This document shows positions 15,839 through 24,264 of a stretch of DNA of 64,000 bases, one piece after another. Source of the stretch: Chitinophaga sp. HK235 (GTDB taxonomy: Bacteria > Bacteroidota > Bacteroidia > Chitinophagales > Chitinophagaceae). Every line of letters begins with the position of its first letter. The first letter of the stretch is position 1. The stretch covers positions 5,764,501 to 5,828,500 of the forward strand of contig NZ_CP073766.1 of the NCBI RefSeq assembly GCF_018255755.1. The letters are read 5' to 3'. The notes below the pieces were generated by a model, which was given only the letters and a program-made list of their open reading frames with translations, was not told the DNA's origin and searched no databases. A program made the position numbers and the translations under genes.

Positions 15839-17536
15839 CTATTCAGCAAATTTACGCTGGCGTACAAACTGGAACACCATCGCAAAAAGCAGTACCAACC
15901 CTATCGGTATCACAAAACAGATAATCTGCCATTTTGTTTTTTCCCGCTGAATTTTTTCGTTGTCCAGCAGGCGAAGGGCCAGCTCTTTGTTGCGGCTTTC
16001 CATAATACCGTTATGACCACTGAGGTATTCCAGACAGTTGAGGAAAAATTCCTTATTGGCGAAGGCGAAGCCGGGGTTAAATTCATTGATGCCCATCTGC
16101 AAAGGACCGTCTTTACGTGACACGGCATTGGCGATCAGGTCTCCATCACTGACGATGATCATCTTATTGACTGTATCCGCCTTTTCCCGGAAAGGCTTAC
16201 CGGTAGCCTGCCGGAAACTACCCTTGGTAGCTTCGTCCAGGCGGTCGCGGAACAGAGAGGTGAAATGCCCTTCCAGCAGTACGGCGGCAGGTACGTATTG
16301 CTGCCGGTATTCCCGTACATTGGGTTTTGTTTTCACGATATCCCAGCTTATCTGTGAAGGTATACGGACACGGCGGCTACTTCTGGAAGTGGTCAGCAGC
16401 ACGGTTTTCTGTACACCATCAGCTCTTACGGTATCAAGAGAGCTGACAAAGCGGCTCAGCACCATATCCATATTTTTTACAATAGGATGTGCACCGGTAG
16501 GGGCCAGCATCGGGAAATAAGGAAAGGGCACGGGCTGTATCTGTGGCCGGTTGCCCACACTGCCTACTACCAATGGCACGATATCACATTGAAGGTCCTG
16601 TACCAGGTCCTGGTTGATACGTACACCATAGCGGAATAACAGGTCTTCCAGGTTAAGGCCCTTGTCAAAAGCCAGGAACTCCTGCCGCTGATGCAGGCTG
16701 TCCATGGAGGCATTGGTTTCATCAATAAACCAAAGCACTTTCCCGCCATTCATCACATACTGGTCTATCTTCAGTTTGTCCTGATCGCTGAAAGCCGATG
16801 CCGGCTTGGCAAACAGGATGATGTCAAAATCATGCGGGACAGCAGGAACGGACTGTAAGGTAAGTGTATCGAGGTTGTAGCCGGACTGTAGCGTAGTCAG
16901 TGCATCATATACTTCGGCACCCAATGATTCACCATGTCCGAGCATATACCCTACCAGTGGCTTTTTCTCCTCCTTCAGTTTACCGATGGCGTTGGCAAAC
17001 TGGTATTCCAGCAGCGCTTCCGAATTATTCATCGTCTGCATCGGGTCTTGTCCTCCCTGGTTTTTCAGTAGGTTTACGCCCAGTGTTTTTCCCTTATAGT
17101 GTACCAGGGCGCCGGGAAAAATAAGCTGCTGGCTCTCGTTGGCATCTCCCTGTACTTTCATGTTAAAGGGCATGATACCCTGTGCCGTCAGTTCGCCCAT
17201 GAATTTCATCCGGGCCGAATCAGAAAGGCCCTGATTGGGATTGACGAAGACAAAGTGTATATTTTGTCTACCGTATTCGCGGAACTCTTCCAGCAGCTCA
17301 CGGGTGGATTGTGCCAGCTGTCTGAAGCTGGCGGGGTAATCGCCTTTCAGGAACACTTCTATTTCCACCGGGCTGTTGAGCTGACGCAGCATCTGTTTGG
17401 TGCTGCTGGTGAGGGTATATCTTTTTTCGGCTGTCAGGTCCCATCTGCCATGAAAATAGGCGGCGGCAATATTGAGGCCCATGAGCACTGCTATGACTGC
17501 CAGCGCACGCTGTATATATTTTTTTCGTTTAGCCAT
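15839..17536 (-). CDS. gldG: Gliding-motility ABC transporter accessory protein GldG
   Basis: The 565-residue protein has one N-terminal membrane anchor (residues about 9-27), a long periplasmic domain and a second membrane segment at the C-terminus (WQIICFVIPIGLVLLFAMVFQFV). The N-terminal block with RWDLTAEKRYTLTSSTKQML and the GALVHYKGKTLGVNLLKNQ region are typical of GldG and the related DUF4350/ABC-2 auxiliary proteins. In Flavobacterium johnsoniae, GldA, GldF and GldG form a transporter required for gliding. The gene starts 10 bp after gldF. The ATPase gene gldA is not in the window. Confidence 0.93.
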   Translation of the reverse strand: MAKRKKYIQRALAVIAVLMGLNIAAAYFHGRWDLTAEKRYTLTSSTKQMLRQLNSPVEIEVFLKGDYPASFRQLAQSTRELLEEFREYGRQNIHFVFVNPNQGLSDSARMKFMGELTAQGIMPFNMKVQGDANESQQLIFPGALVHYKGKTLGVNLLKNQGGQDPMQTMNNSEALLEYQFANAIGKLKEEKKPLVGYMLGHGESLGAEVYDALTTLQSGYNLDTLTLQSVPAVPHDFDIILFAKPASAFSDQDKLKIDQYVMNGGKVLWFIDETNASMDSLHQRQEFLAFDKGLNLEDLLFRYGVRINQDLVQDLQCDIVPLVVGSVGNRPQIQPVPFPYFPMLAPTGAHPIVKNMDMVLSRFVSSLDTVRADGVQKTVLLTTSRSSRRVRIPSQISWDIVKTKPNVREYRQQYVPAAVLLEGHFTSLFRDRLDEATKGSFRQATGKPFREKADTVNKMIIVSDGDLIANAVSRKDGPLQMGINEFNPGFAFANKEFFLNCLEYLSGHNGIMESRNKELALRLLDNEKIQREKTKWQIICFVIPIGLVLLFAMVFQFVRQRKFAE

Positions 17537-17546
17537 ACTGTTTATA

Positions 17547-18287
17547 TTAACCGTTCTGCCAGAGTTTTCTTTGGAGGGATAATTTGGTAAGATAGAGCAT
17601 CAGGCCGATGAGGCTGATGAAATAGATGATATCACGGCTATCGATCACACCACGGCTTACAGAGCCATAGTGAAATTTAATGCCGGCCATCTGAAGATAG
17701 TAATCGGCCCCTCCGTTGAAAGCCGGGATTTTACTGAGTGCATCAAAACCATTGTAAAAGATGTAGCTGGTAAAAACGGCTATCAGAAAAGCAATCATGG
17801 CATTGGAAGTAAGAGAGGATGACCACAGGCCGATGGCGGTAAACACGGCACCCAGCAGAAACAGACCGGTATAGGAGCCGAGGATGCCGCCATTGTCCAG
17901 CTGTTGCGGGGTGACGCTGAGTTGCCGGATAGCAATATAATACACAAAGGTGGGTATCAGGGAGATGACCACAATCAGCAGGCTGCCCCAGAATTTCCCC
18001 ATCACAATCTGCCACCAGCTGAGTGGCTTCGTGCTCAGAAGCTCCATGGTGCCGGTTTTAAACTCATCGGCAAAGCAGCGCATCGTGATGGCGGGGATGA
18101 GCAGCAGGTAAATCAGCGGGGCCAGATCGAACAGCGGATCGAGATTGGCGTAGCCGGTGTCCAGCAGGCTGGTATCAGGAAATACGAAGAGGAACAGGCC
18201 ATTTGCCACTAAAAAAAGAATAATGGCCACATAGCCGGTGACGCTGTTGAAAAACTGGTTTATCTCTTTTTTAAAGATGGCAAGCAT
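17547..18287 (-). CDS. gldF: Gliding-motility ABC transporter permease GldF
   Basis: The 246-residue ABC-2 type permease has six predicted membrane segments. It begins MLAIFKKEINQFFNSVTGYVAIILFLVANGLFLFVFPDTSLLDTGYANLDPLF, a GldF signature, and contains the conserved ABC-2 block RCFADEFKTGTMELLSTKPLSWWQIVMGKF. It would form the membrane channel with GldG and the separately encoded ATPase GldA. A near-consensus promoter stands just upstream (18323-18352), so gldF and gldG form a two-gene operon independent of iscS. Confidence 0.95.
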   Translation of the reverse strand: MLAIFKKEINQFFNSVTGYVAIILFLVANGLFLFVFPDTSLLDTGYANLDPLFDLAPLIYLLLIPAITMRCFADEFKTGTMELLSTKPLSWWQIVMGKFWGSLLIVVISLIPTFVYYIAIRQLSVTPQQLDNGGILGSYTGLFLLGAVFTAIGLWSSSLTSNAMIAFLIAVFTSYIFYNGFDALSKIPAFNGGADYYLQMAGIKFHYGSVSRGVIDSRDIIYFISLIGLMLYLTKLSLQRKLWQNG

Positions 18288-18322
18288 GGACAGTTGTGTA
18301 AGGATTAGGATACATAAAAATA

Positions 18323-18352
18323 CAAATATATAAGATTATGGTTGCCGGCAAG
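18323..18352 (-). promoter_or_regulatory. Bacteroidota-type promoter of gldFG
   Basis: On the minus strand CTTG (18352-18349) is followed after 18 nt by TATATTTG (18330-18323), matching TTTG-N19-TAnnTTTG except for one base and one nt of spacing. It lies 36 nt before the gldF ATG. Confidence 0.55.
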
Positions 18353-18356
18353 AAAA

Positions 18357-19586
18357 TCATCCCTGCTCCTGATGGTGTGCCCAGGAACCGGTATCCTGAA
18401 GATGCCCGTCTTTATACATTTCCCAGAGTGGACTTTCGGCCCGTAACCGGTTGACGGTATCAGTCACCATACGGATCGTATAATCGATCTGTTCATCCGT
18501 GGTAAAGCGTCCCAGCGCAAAACGCAGGGATGCATGAGCCAGATCATCGCCCAGGCCCAGGGCTTTGAGCACATAGCTGGGCTCCATAGAGGCCGAAGTA
18601 CAAGCCGATCCGGAGGAGAGTGCAATTGTTTTGTTGAATCCCATCAGTAACGTTGATCCTTCTATATATTGAAAGGAAATATTCATCACATGCGGCAGGC
18701 GGTGTGTCACCGAACCATTCACATAGGTATGTTCTATTTGTAATAACGCTTCCTGAAGGCGGTTTCGCATGGCAGACAATCTTTTTGCTTCGGCTTCCAT
18801 TTCCTGTTGGCAGATTTCGCAGGCCATGCCCAGTCCTACGATGCCGGGCACGTTGAGCGTGCCGGAGCGCATGCCACGTTCATGGCCGCCGCCGTCCATC
18901 TGTGCGGTGAGTTTTACCCGGGGCGACCGCCGTCTGACGTAGAGGGCGCCAACACCTTTGGGTCCGTACATTTTATGGGCGCTGAGAGTGAGCAGGTCTA
19001 TGCCGTCATGGTCTACATGGACGGGTATCTTACCCACAGCCTGCGTAGCGTCTGACATATAGATGATGCCATGTTTTTTGGCGATAGCGCCAATGGCTGG
19101 TACCGGATTAATGACGCCTGTTTCATTGTTGGCGTACATCATGGCAATCAGGATGGTCTGCGGTGTGATGGCGGCTTCCACGGCTGCAGGGTCTGGCAGG
19201 CCGTCTGCATCTACAGGCAGCCAGGTAATGACAGCGCCTTTTTTCTCCAGATGTTTGCAGGTGTCCAGTACCGCTTTGTGTTCTGTTACACAGGTGATGA
19301 TATGGTTGCCTTTGGCAGCATATGTTTCAAAGACGCCTTTGATGGCGAGGTTGACAGCTTCTGTGGCGCCGGAGGTGAACACGATTTCCTGTGGTTGCGC
19401 TCCTATCAGCCTGGCCACCTGTTCACGGGCATGATCCACGGCTGCTTCAGCTGTCCATCCAAAGGGATGGCTGCGGCTGGCAGCGTTGCCAAACATCTCT
19501 GTAAAATAGGGCAACATTACTTCCAGCACCCTGGGATCACAGGGCGTGGTAGCGTTGTTGTCCAGGTAAACAGGCAGGCTCAACAT
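18357..19586 (-). CDS. Cysteine desulfurase (IscS/NifS family)
   Basis: This PLP enzyme takes sulfur from cysteine for Fe-S clusters, tRNA thiolation and possibly molybdopterin. I chose the ATG at 19586 (MLSLPVYLDNNATTPCD), since YLDNNATTP is the usual N-terminus; the longer frame adds 13 unlikely residues. The PLP lysine lies in LLTLSAHKMYGPKG and the active-site cysteine in ALSSGSACTSASMEPSYVLKALG, which is the long-loop class I arrangement. The 409-residue length fits IscS. It stands alone, without iscU or iscA nearby, divergent from methylmalonyl-CoA epimerase. Confidence 0.94.
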   Translation of the reverse strand: MLSLPVYLDNNATTPCDPRVLEVMLPYFTEMFGNAASRSHPFGWTAEAAVDHAREQVARLIGAQPQEIVFTSGATEAVNLAIKGVFETYAAKGNHIITCVTEHKAVLDTCKHLEKKGAVITWLPVDADGLPDPAAVEAAITPQTILIAMMYANNETGVINPVPAIGAIAKKHGIIYMSDATQAVGKIPVHVDHDGIDLLTLSAHKMYGPKGVGALYVRRRSPRVKLTAQMDGGGHERGMRSGTLNVPGIVGLGMACEICQQEMEAEAKRLSAMRNRLQEALLQIEHTYVNGSVTHRLPHVMNISFQYIEGSTLLMGFNKTIALSSGSACTSASMEPSYVLKALGLGDDLAHASLRFALGRFTTDEQIDYTIRMVTDTVNRLRAESPLWEMYKDGHLQDTGSWAHHQEQG

Positions 19587-19697
19587 ATTTATTTTATTTT
19601 CTATATTATTTCCCAAACAATCCAAATCTACGACATAAGTTCTATTTTTACCCGGTTAAGCAAGACTGCATTTTATTATACCGGTAAATGATTTTCC

Positions 19698-20099
19698 ATG
19701 TTAAAAGTAGAACACATCGGGATCGCTGTAGAGTCGCTGGCCGTATCCGTGCCGCTGTTTGAAAAATTATTGAACACACCTTGTTACAAGCAGGAAGAAG
19801 TAAGTACTGAGCAGGTGCAGACAGCCTTTTTTCAACAGGGGGAAACAAAAATAGAGTTATTGGAGGCAACGGGCCCTGACAGTGCGATTGCTAAATTTCT
19901 GGCTAAAAAGGGAGCGGGTATGCATCACATCGCTTTTGAAGTGGCAGACATACATGCGGAGATGGCGAGGTTAAAGGAAGAAGGCTTCGTATTACTACAC
20001 GAGACCCCAAAGAAAGGAGCTGATAATAAGCTGATTTGTTTTTTGCACCCTAAAAATACCAATGGTGTTTTGATAGAAATCTGCCAAGAGATTAAGTAA
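19698..20099 (+). CDS. mce: Methylmalonyl-CoA epimerase
   Basis: The 133-residue protein is a single glyoxalase/VOC-type metalloenzyme that interconverts (R)- and (S)-methylmalonyl-CoA. Metal-ligand positions are visible as VEHIGIAV near the start, KIELLE, GMHHIAFEV and GVLIEICQ at the end, each in the spacing of the family. With the B12-binding domain at 1371 it points to propionyl-CoA/succinyl-CoA interconversion. Length is standard for bacterial epimerases. Confidence 0.95.
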   Translation: MLKVEHIGIAVESLAVSVPLFEKLLNTPCYKQEEVSTEQVQTAFFQQGETKIELLEATGPDSAIAKFLAKKGAGMHHIAFEVADIHAEMARLKEEGFVLLHETPKKGADNKLICFLHPKNTNGVLIEICQEIK

Positions 20100-20116
20100 T
20101 GAGTTGCTTATGTATG

Positions 20117-20153
20117 AATAATTTTAATAATTAAAATTATTTTAATTTTTTTT
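20117..20153 (+). terminator. Weak A/T-only terminator-like hairpin after mce
   Basis: AATAATTTTA and TAAAATTATT form a perfect 10-bp inverted repeat with a 5-nt loop, followed within 3 nt by a run of T. It has no G-C pairs, so its strength is doubtful. Confidence 0.4.
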
Positions 20154-20436
20154 CCATTTTAGCAATCCAAACAGATCCTGTGATACGTAGATTAATATGA
20201 ACGACCTCCAAAAGGGATGTATAAGCAACATCAGATATAACCAAAATCAGAAATGTTATCTGCCTGAAACTTTTTTTTAAATCTTTTTGAACAAATATAT
20301 TTTCTGATACGTTATCTCTATAAATAACAATACAAAAGATTCACCTTACACTCAAGATATTATAAAACTTGAATTTTATAGTTAATATAAACTTTAAGTT
20401 TTCACGATTACTCTAAAGTTGGCATAGGTTATGAAC

Positions 20437-20471
20437 ACCTGCGGGTTTTTTAGCTTGCAGGTCTTTTTTTT
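20437..20471 (+). terminator. Orphan rho-independent terminator
   Basis: ACCTGCGGG pairs with CTTGCAGGT through 9 pairs (two G-U), followed by eight T. The nearest plus-strand gene, mce, ends 337 bp upstream. Confidence 0.65.
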
Positions 20472-20555
20472 AAAGCAGCCAGCAAACAGTTATAACAGAC
20501 AACCTTTTACTTGTATCATTTAATGGAGTTCTCCTGAGTGGGATAGTACAGAAAG

Positions 20556-20575
20556 TTATACGCAACCGCGTATAA
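20556..20575. repeat. Short perfect dyad
   Basis: TTATACGC and GCGTATAA form an 8-bp inverted repeat with a 4-nt spacer in otherwise AT-rich non-coding DNA. It could be a protein-binding site; no flanking promoter is evident. Confidence 0.3.
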
Positions 20576-20764
20576 TATATTAAACGCAACAGCTCCCCAT
20601 TTTATTGCCGGTCTCTCAAAAAAGTATAGTTTTCTCCGTTATTATCATCTCACATGCTTTACTGCTCCTGACTTATCGTTTATTCGGTATTTAAAGTCTT
20701 CGTTTATATCTCCGCTTTAATCTCCACCCATCATGCTCTTCAGCAGTATCATCCCTTATTACAG

Positions 20765-20805
20765 CAAAAATGCCCCCAGAAGTTTTTGACACTTCCGGAG
20801 GCATT
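20765..20805 (-). terminator. Terminator of the Oar-type receptor
   Basis: Two 15-nt arms (20769-20783 and 20791-20805) pair fully on the minus-strand transcript with two G-U wobbles, while the plus-strand version would have two mismatches. TTTTT follows on the minus strand. The asymmetry shows that it serves the minus-strand gene. Confidence 0.8.
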
Positions 20806-20832
20806 GGTATAATTGATTCGGGCAATGCGTGT

Positions 20833-23800
20833 TTAGTTAAAAATATAACGTATGCCGATCTGACCCTGCCAGCGGGAGATAATGTTGGTATTATCTCTCC
20901 AGGAATTGGTAGCAGGGATCTGGTTATCCTTGTCGAGGTAAGGGAAAGAGAACGCAGGAGCGCTGGTAGCTTTACCATTGGCATCACGGAGCTGACCTTC
21001 ATACTTCAGGAAAGAAGGTACGTTGGCAATCTGGTAGGTACCCCATTTTCTGTTGAGGAGGTTACCGAAGTTGATGATGTCGAAAGTAAGGCGCAGCGTG
21101 TGTTTATTTTTCTGCTTGCCGCTGAATACATAGATATCCTGTGTGATGTTGATATCCATGCGTTTGAAGAAAGGCAGCACTACTGCATTGCGTTCTGCAT
21201 ACTCTCCACGGTGGCGGCTCAGATAATCATCCTGTTTGATAAAGTTGTCCAGCTGATTCCAGATAACTGCTTCGCTGCGTTTGTCAGCAGGGTTAGCAGG
21301 ATCGAAGGTTTTGTCGCCATATCCTACCGGTACCAGTTTGATATCGCTTTTGCTGGCTGGAATGTAGATCAGGTCATTGTTTCCGCCGGAACCATCATTG
21401 TTGAGATCTCCGTTGTAGGTATAAGAAGCAACACCATTAGGAGCAGCTTCGAAGATCATACCGATAGAGGTAGCGAAATTTTTAGCCCAGTTGAATTTAT
21501 AGGTAGCAGCAGCAATCACACGGTGAGGGATATAATAGTTGGAGTATCCCAGTGTGGCATCGTTAGGATCGCCGCTTACAGGGCGGTCGCGCCAGTTGCC
21601 CTGAGCGATGGTACCGCCATCATTGATGGAGCGGGACTTGCTGTAGGTATAGGCAGCACTGAGGTAGAGGTTTGGCAGATTTTTCTGCACCTGTAAGGTT
21701 ACGAAGTAAGAGTAACCTTTGTTGGTATTGCGCATCAGGATAGCATCGCTGATGTTGGGATTGCCCAGGCTGGTGCCGGCTCCGTACATTTTGGGAGAGC
21801 TGTAACGCAGACGATGATCCGGTGTGCTGTCCAGCTGAATACCGGTTGTTGGCAGGTTGATGTTCTGGAAGTATACTGCATTGATGTCTTTGGAGTAGTT
21901 ACCTTCCAGTGTGGCAATGATACCACCTGGCAGCTGGCGATCTACAGCCAGTGTCATTTTCAGCACCTGCGGATATTTGAAGTTTCTGTCTGTAACCGCG
22001 ATATTATATTGTTTGGATGGCGATGTCGTCACAACCCGGTATTTGTTAGGGTCCGGATTGAAGGCGTATGGAATGGAAGGTACGTTTTCGTTGGTTTGAG
22101 CTGTGAATGAACCAAACTGTACACCGTTGTTACCCGCCTGGTTGCTCAGCCATACTGCCGGCGGAGGACCAGAGAACAAGCCGATACCACCACGTACCTG
22201 GGTCTTGCCATCATGGGTAGCATCCCAGTTGAAGCCGATACGGGGTGAGAACATGGGCTTGGTTTTAGGCGCACGGCTAACATCCACCTGGATACCATCG
22301 CGGAAAGTAAGTGCTGCGAGGGAGTCGTTTTTGTCGAAAGTGTTGCCTATAACAGGAACGTCTATACGTAAACCGTAAGTCAGCGTAAAATGGTTATTGA
22401 TACTCCACTTGTCCTGAATAAAGGCCCCCAGTTCCAGCATGTTTATTTTAGCATAGGGGAAAGCACCATCTTTAGTGGTGGTATAAGACAGCGCATAACG
22501 GGATGCGTTGGTCAGACCATTTTTGGCGCTGGCATAAAAATCAGTGAGTGTGTTGAAACGGTAGTTGCCCATGTAGTTAGGTGCAAAGCCGTTTACAAAC
22601 GTTTTGTAATAGTTCTGTGTACCGATGGTGATTTCGTGTTTGCCTCTGTAGAGGTTGAAGATATCAGATAGCTGGTATACGTTGGTGTTTAATTTATTAT
22701 TGTAGGTAAAAGGCTCATAACCGAAGGCGGTGTAGCTGTTGCCTTGTCCGTCGAGGATATCTACCAGTGGGAATTCTTTCTCAGACAATGCTGTTCTGAA
22801 GTCTCTCATCGCGGAAAAACCTACCTGTAATTTGTTGGAGGCGCGGTTACCGATGCGTGTATTCAGTTCGGCGATGAAGATATTGAAGTTGTTGTTGATG
22901 GTGTAACCACTTCCGCTGAAGGGTAAGCCTGTATTGCTGGGCTGGCGGCCTGCGCCGGGTACGCCGGGTGCGCCGCTGTTGCTGGCAGGGATATCCTTGT
23001 AGGATTTGAGGAAGTTGTATTTGAAAGTAAACGTGTTGCTTTCATTTACGTTCCAGTCAATTTTAGCAGTGATTTTATCGCTGGAAGTGCGATAGGTATA
23101 GTTTTGATATTCGCCGGGGTTGTACTGATAGTTGTCGATCAGGAACTGACGGAGTTGATTAAGTGTATCAGCTACTGCTTTGGAAACGTTGCCGGTAGCG
23201 GGAGCGCCGGCTTTAGTGTTGGCTACCATACTGGTGGCAGGCGCGGTAATTCTTTCCTGTTCTGCGCTGATGAAGAAGAACACTTTGTTTTGTACAATAG
23301 CACCACCGGCGGAGAAGCCGCGCAGGCTGTAGTCGAATACCGGTTTGGTTACCTGTGCAGTGCCTACTTTCAGGCCCTGCAGGCCGGGTGACTGGATGTA
23401 AGTGTATACGGTACCTTTAAACTGGTTGGTACCGCTTTTGGTAACGCTGTTGATACCGGCACCGGAGAAGCCGCCCTGTTTCACGTCGTAGGGAGAAACG
23501 TTCACCTGAATTTGTTCGAGGGCTTCGAGGCTGATAGGCTGTGAACCTGTCTGGGAGCCGAGTGTAGGCTGCAGACCGAATGAGTTGTTGAAGTTGGCAC
23601 CATCCACGGTGATGTTGTTGAGCTGATTGCTTCTGCCACCGATATTGAGGCCATTGGCGGATGGGGTGAGTTTGGTGAAGTCCTGCATGGAACGTGTTAC
23701 AGTTGGCAGACGGTCCATTTGAGCACGGGTAATGATTTCCTGGCTGCCGGTGCGGGCTTTGTTGATAACCTTGCTCTGGCTGACAGTTTTCACTACTATT

Positions 23801-24159
23801 TCGTTGAGGGTGCTGGTACTTTGCTGCAGGCGTATATCAGCCTTGTATTCCTGACCCAGCTGCAGGAAGATGTTTTCGCGTTTTTCGTCCTTAAAACCGA
23901 TGTAGGAAACAGTGAGCACATAAGGTCCACCTACGCGGAGGTTGGGGAGGTTGAAACGTCCATCCTTACGGGACACGGTCACATAACGGGTGCCTGTAGG
24001 CTGATGGAGGGCAATAATACTCGCTCCTGGCACAGGCCCCTGTTCACTGCCGATGATACCGGCGATGTCAGATGTGGTTTCCTGGGCAAAAAGCAAAAAG
24101 GGGATTACGAGTATGCAACATAGCATACATAGGGTTTTACACCATTTGTTCTTGGGCAT
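20833..24159 (-). CDS. Oar-type TonB-dependent receptor
   Basis: The 1108-residue outer-membrane protein opens with a signal peptide (MPKNKWCKTLCMLCCILVI, then FLLFAQ), a carboxypeptidase-regulatory-like domain (SDIAGIIGSEQGPVPGASIIALHQPTG), and a plug with STSTLNEIVVKTVSQSKVINKARTGSQEI. GLNIGGRSNQLNNITVDGANFNNSFG and QINVSPYDVKQGGFSGAGINSVTKSGTNQ-like text in the plug marks the Oar branch. The barrel ends in GQIGIRYIFN. A Gly/Pro-rich loop (GAPGVPGAGRQPSNTG) interrupts the barrel near residue 400. Oar relatives are linked to protein or adhesin handling rather than small nutrients, but the substrate here is unknown. Confidence 0.92.
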   Translation of the reverse strand: MPKNKWCKTLCMLCCILVIPFLLFAQETTSDIAGIIGSEQGPVPGASIIALHQPTGTRYVTVSRKDGRFNLPNLRVGGPYVLTVSYIGFKDEKRENIFLQLGQEYKADIRLQQSTSTLNEIVVKTVSQSKVINKARTGSQEIITRAQMDRLPTVTRSMQDFTKLTPSANGLNIGGRSNQLNNITVDGANFNNSFGLQPTLGSQTGSQPISLEALEQIQVNVSPYDVKQGGFSGAGINSVTKSGTNQFKGTVYTYIQSPGLQGLKVGTAQVTKPVFDYSLRGFSAGGAIVQNKVFFFISAEQERITAPATSMVANTKAGAPATGNVSKAVADTLNQLRQFLIDNYQYNPGEYQNYTYRTSSDKITAKIDWNVNESNTFTFKYNFLKSYKDIPASNSGAPGVPGAGRQPSNTGLPFSGSGYTINNNFNIFIAELNTRIGNRASNKLQVGFSAMRDFRTALSEKEFPLVDILDGQGNSYTAFGYEPFTYNNKLNTNVYQLSDIFNLYRGKHEITIGTQNYYKTFVNGFAPNYMGNYRFNTLTDFYASAKNGLTNASRYALSYTTTKDGAFPYAKINMLELGAFIQDKWSINNHFTLTYGLRIDVPVIGNTFDKNDSLAALTFRDGIQVDVSRAPKTKPMFSPRIGFNWDATHDGKTQVRGGIGLFSGPPPAVWLSNQAGNNGVQFGSFTAQTNENVPSIPYAFNPDPNKYRVVTTSPSKQYNIAVTDRNFKYPQVLKMTLAVDRQLPGGIIATLEGNYSKDINAVYFQNINLPTTGIQLDSTPDHRLRYSSPKMYGAGTSLGNPNISDAILMRNTNKGYSYFVTLQVQKNLPNLYLSAAYTYSKSRSINDGGTIAQGNWRDRPVSGDPNDATLGYSNYYIPHRVIAAATYKFNWAKNFATSIGMIFEAAPNGVASYTYNGDLNNDGSGGNNDLIYIPASKSDIKLVPVGYGDKTFDPANPADKRSEAVIWNQLDNFIKQDDYLSRHRGEYAERNAVVLPFFKRMDINITQDIYVFSGKQKNKHTLRLTFDIINFGNLLNRKWGTYQIANVPSFLKYEGQLRDANGKATSAPAFSFPYLDKDNQIPATNSWRDNTNIISRWQGQIGIRYIFN

Positions 24160-24171
24160 TACAATTTAGAT

Positions 24172-24249
24172 TTTGGGCAAATATCAAATGAGAAATAATA
24201 GCATTAAAAATAATACAATTATGAAATCATTAACATTTATTTGCCCAAA
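24172..24249. repeat. Inverted repeat upstream of the Oar-type receptor
   Basis: TTTGGGCAAATA (24172-24183) and TATTTGCCCAAA (24238-24249) are perfect 12-bp inverted repeats separated by 54 nt of AT-rich DNA. The receptor-proximal arm contains a -7-like GATATTTG on the minus strand, so the repeat may be an operator or loop site. Confidence 0.45.
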
Positions 24250-24264
24250 TATCTAAAAATAATT

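Larger units (their letters stand above)
20100..20832. other. 733-bp non-coding, AT-rich region with an orphan terminator
   Basis: No reading frame here looks like a protein. The region holds an A/T-only hairpin after mce (20117-20153), a plus-strand terminator that follows no gene (20437-20471), a short dyad (20556-20575) and the terminator of the Oar-type receptor (20765-20805). A small RNA ending at 20471 is possible but no convincing promoter was found. Confidence 0.6.

Noticed and set aside
20313..20395. Several short A/T-rich dyads (for example AAAACTT/AAGTTTT)
   Set aside because: The arms are 5-7 bp in very AT-rich DNA, so they are expected by chance.
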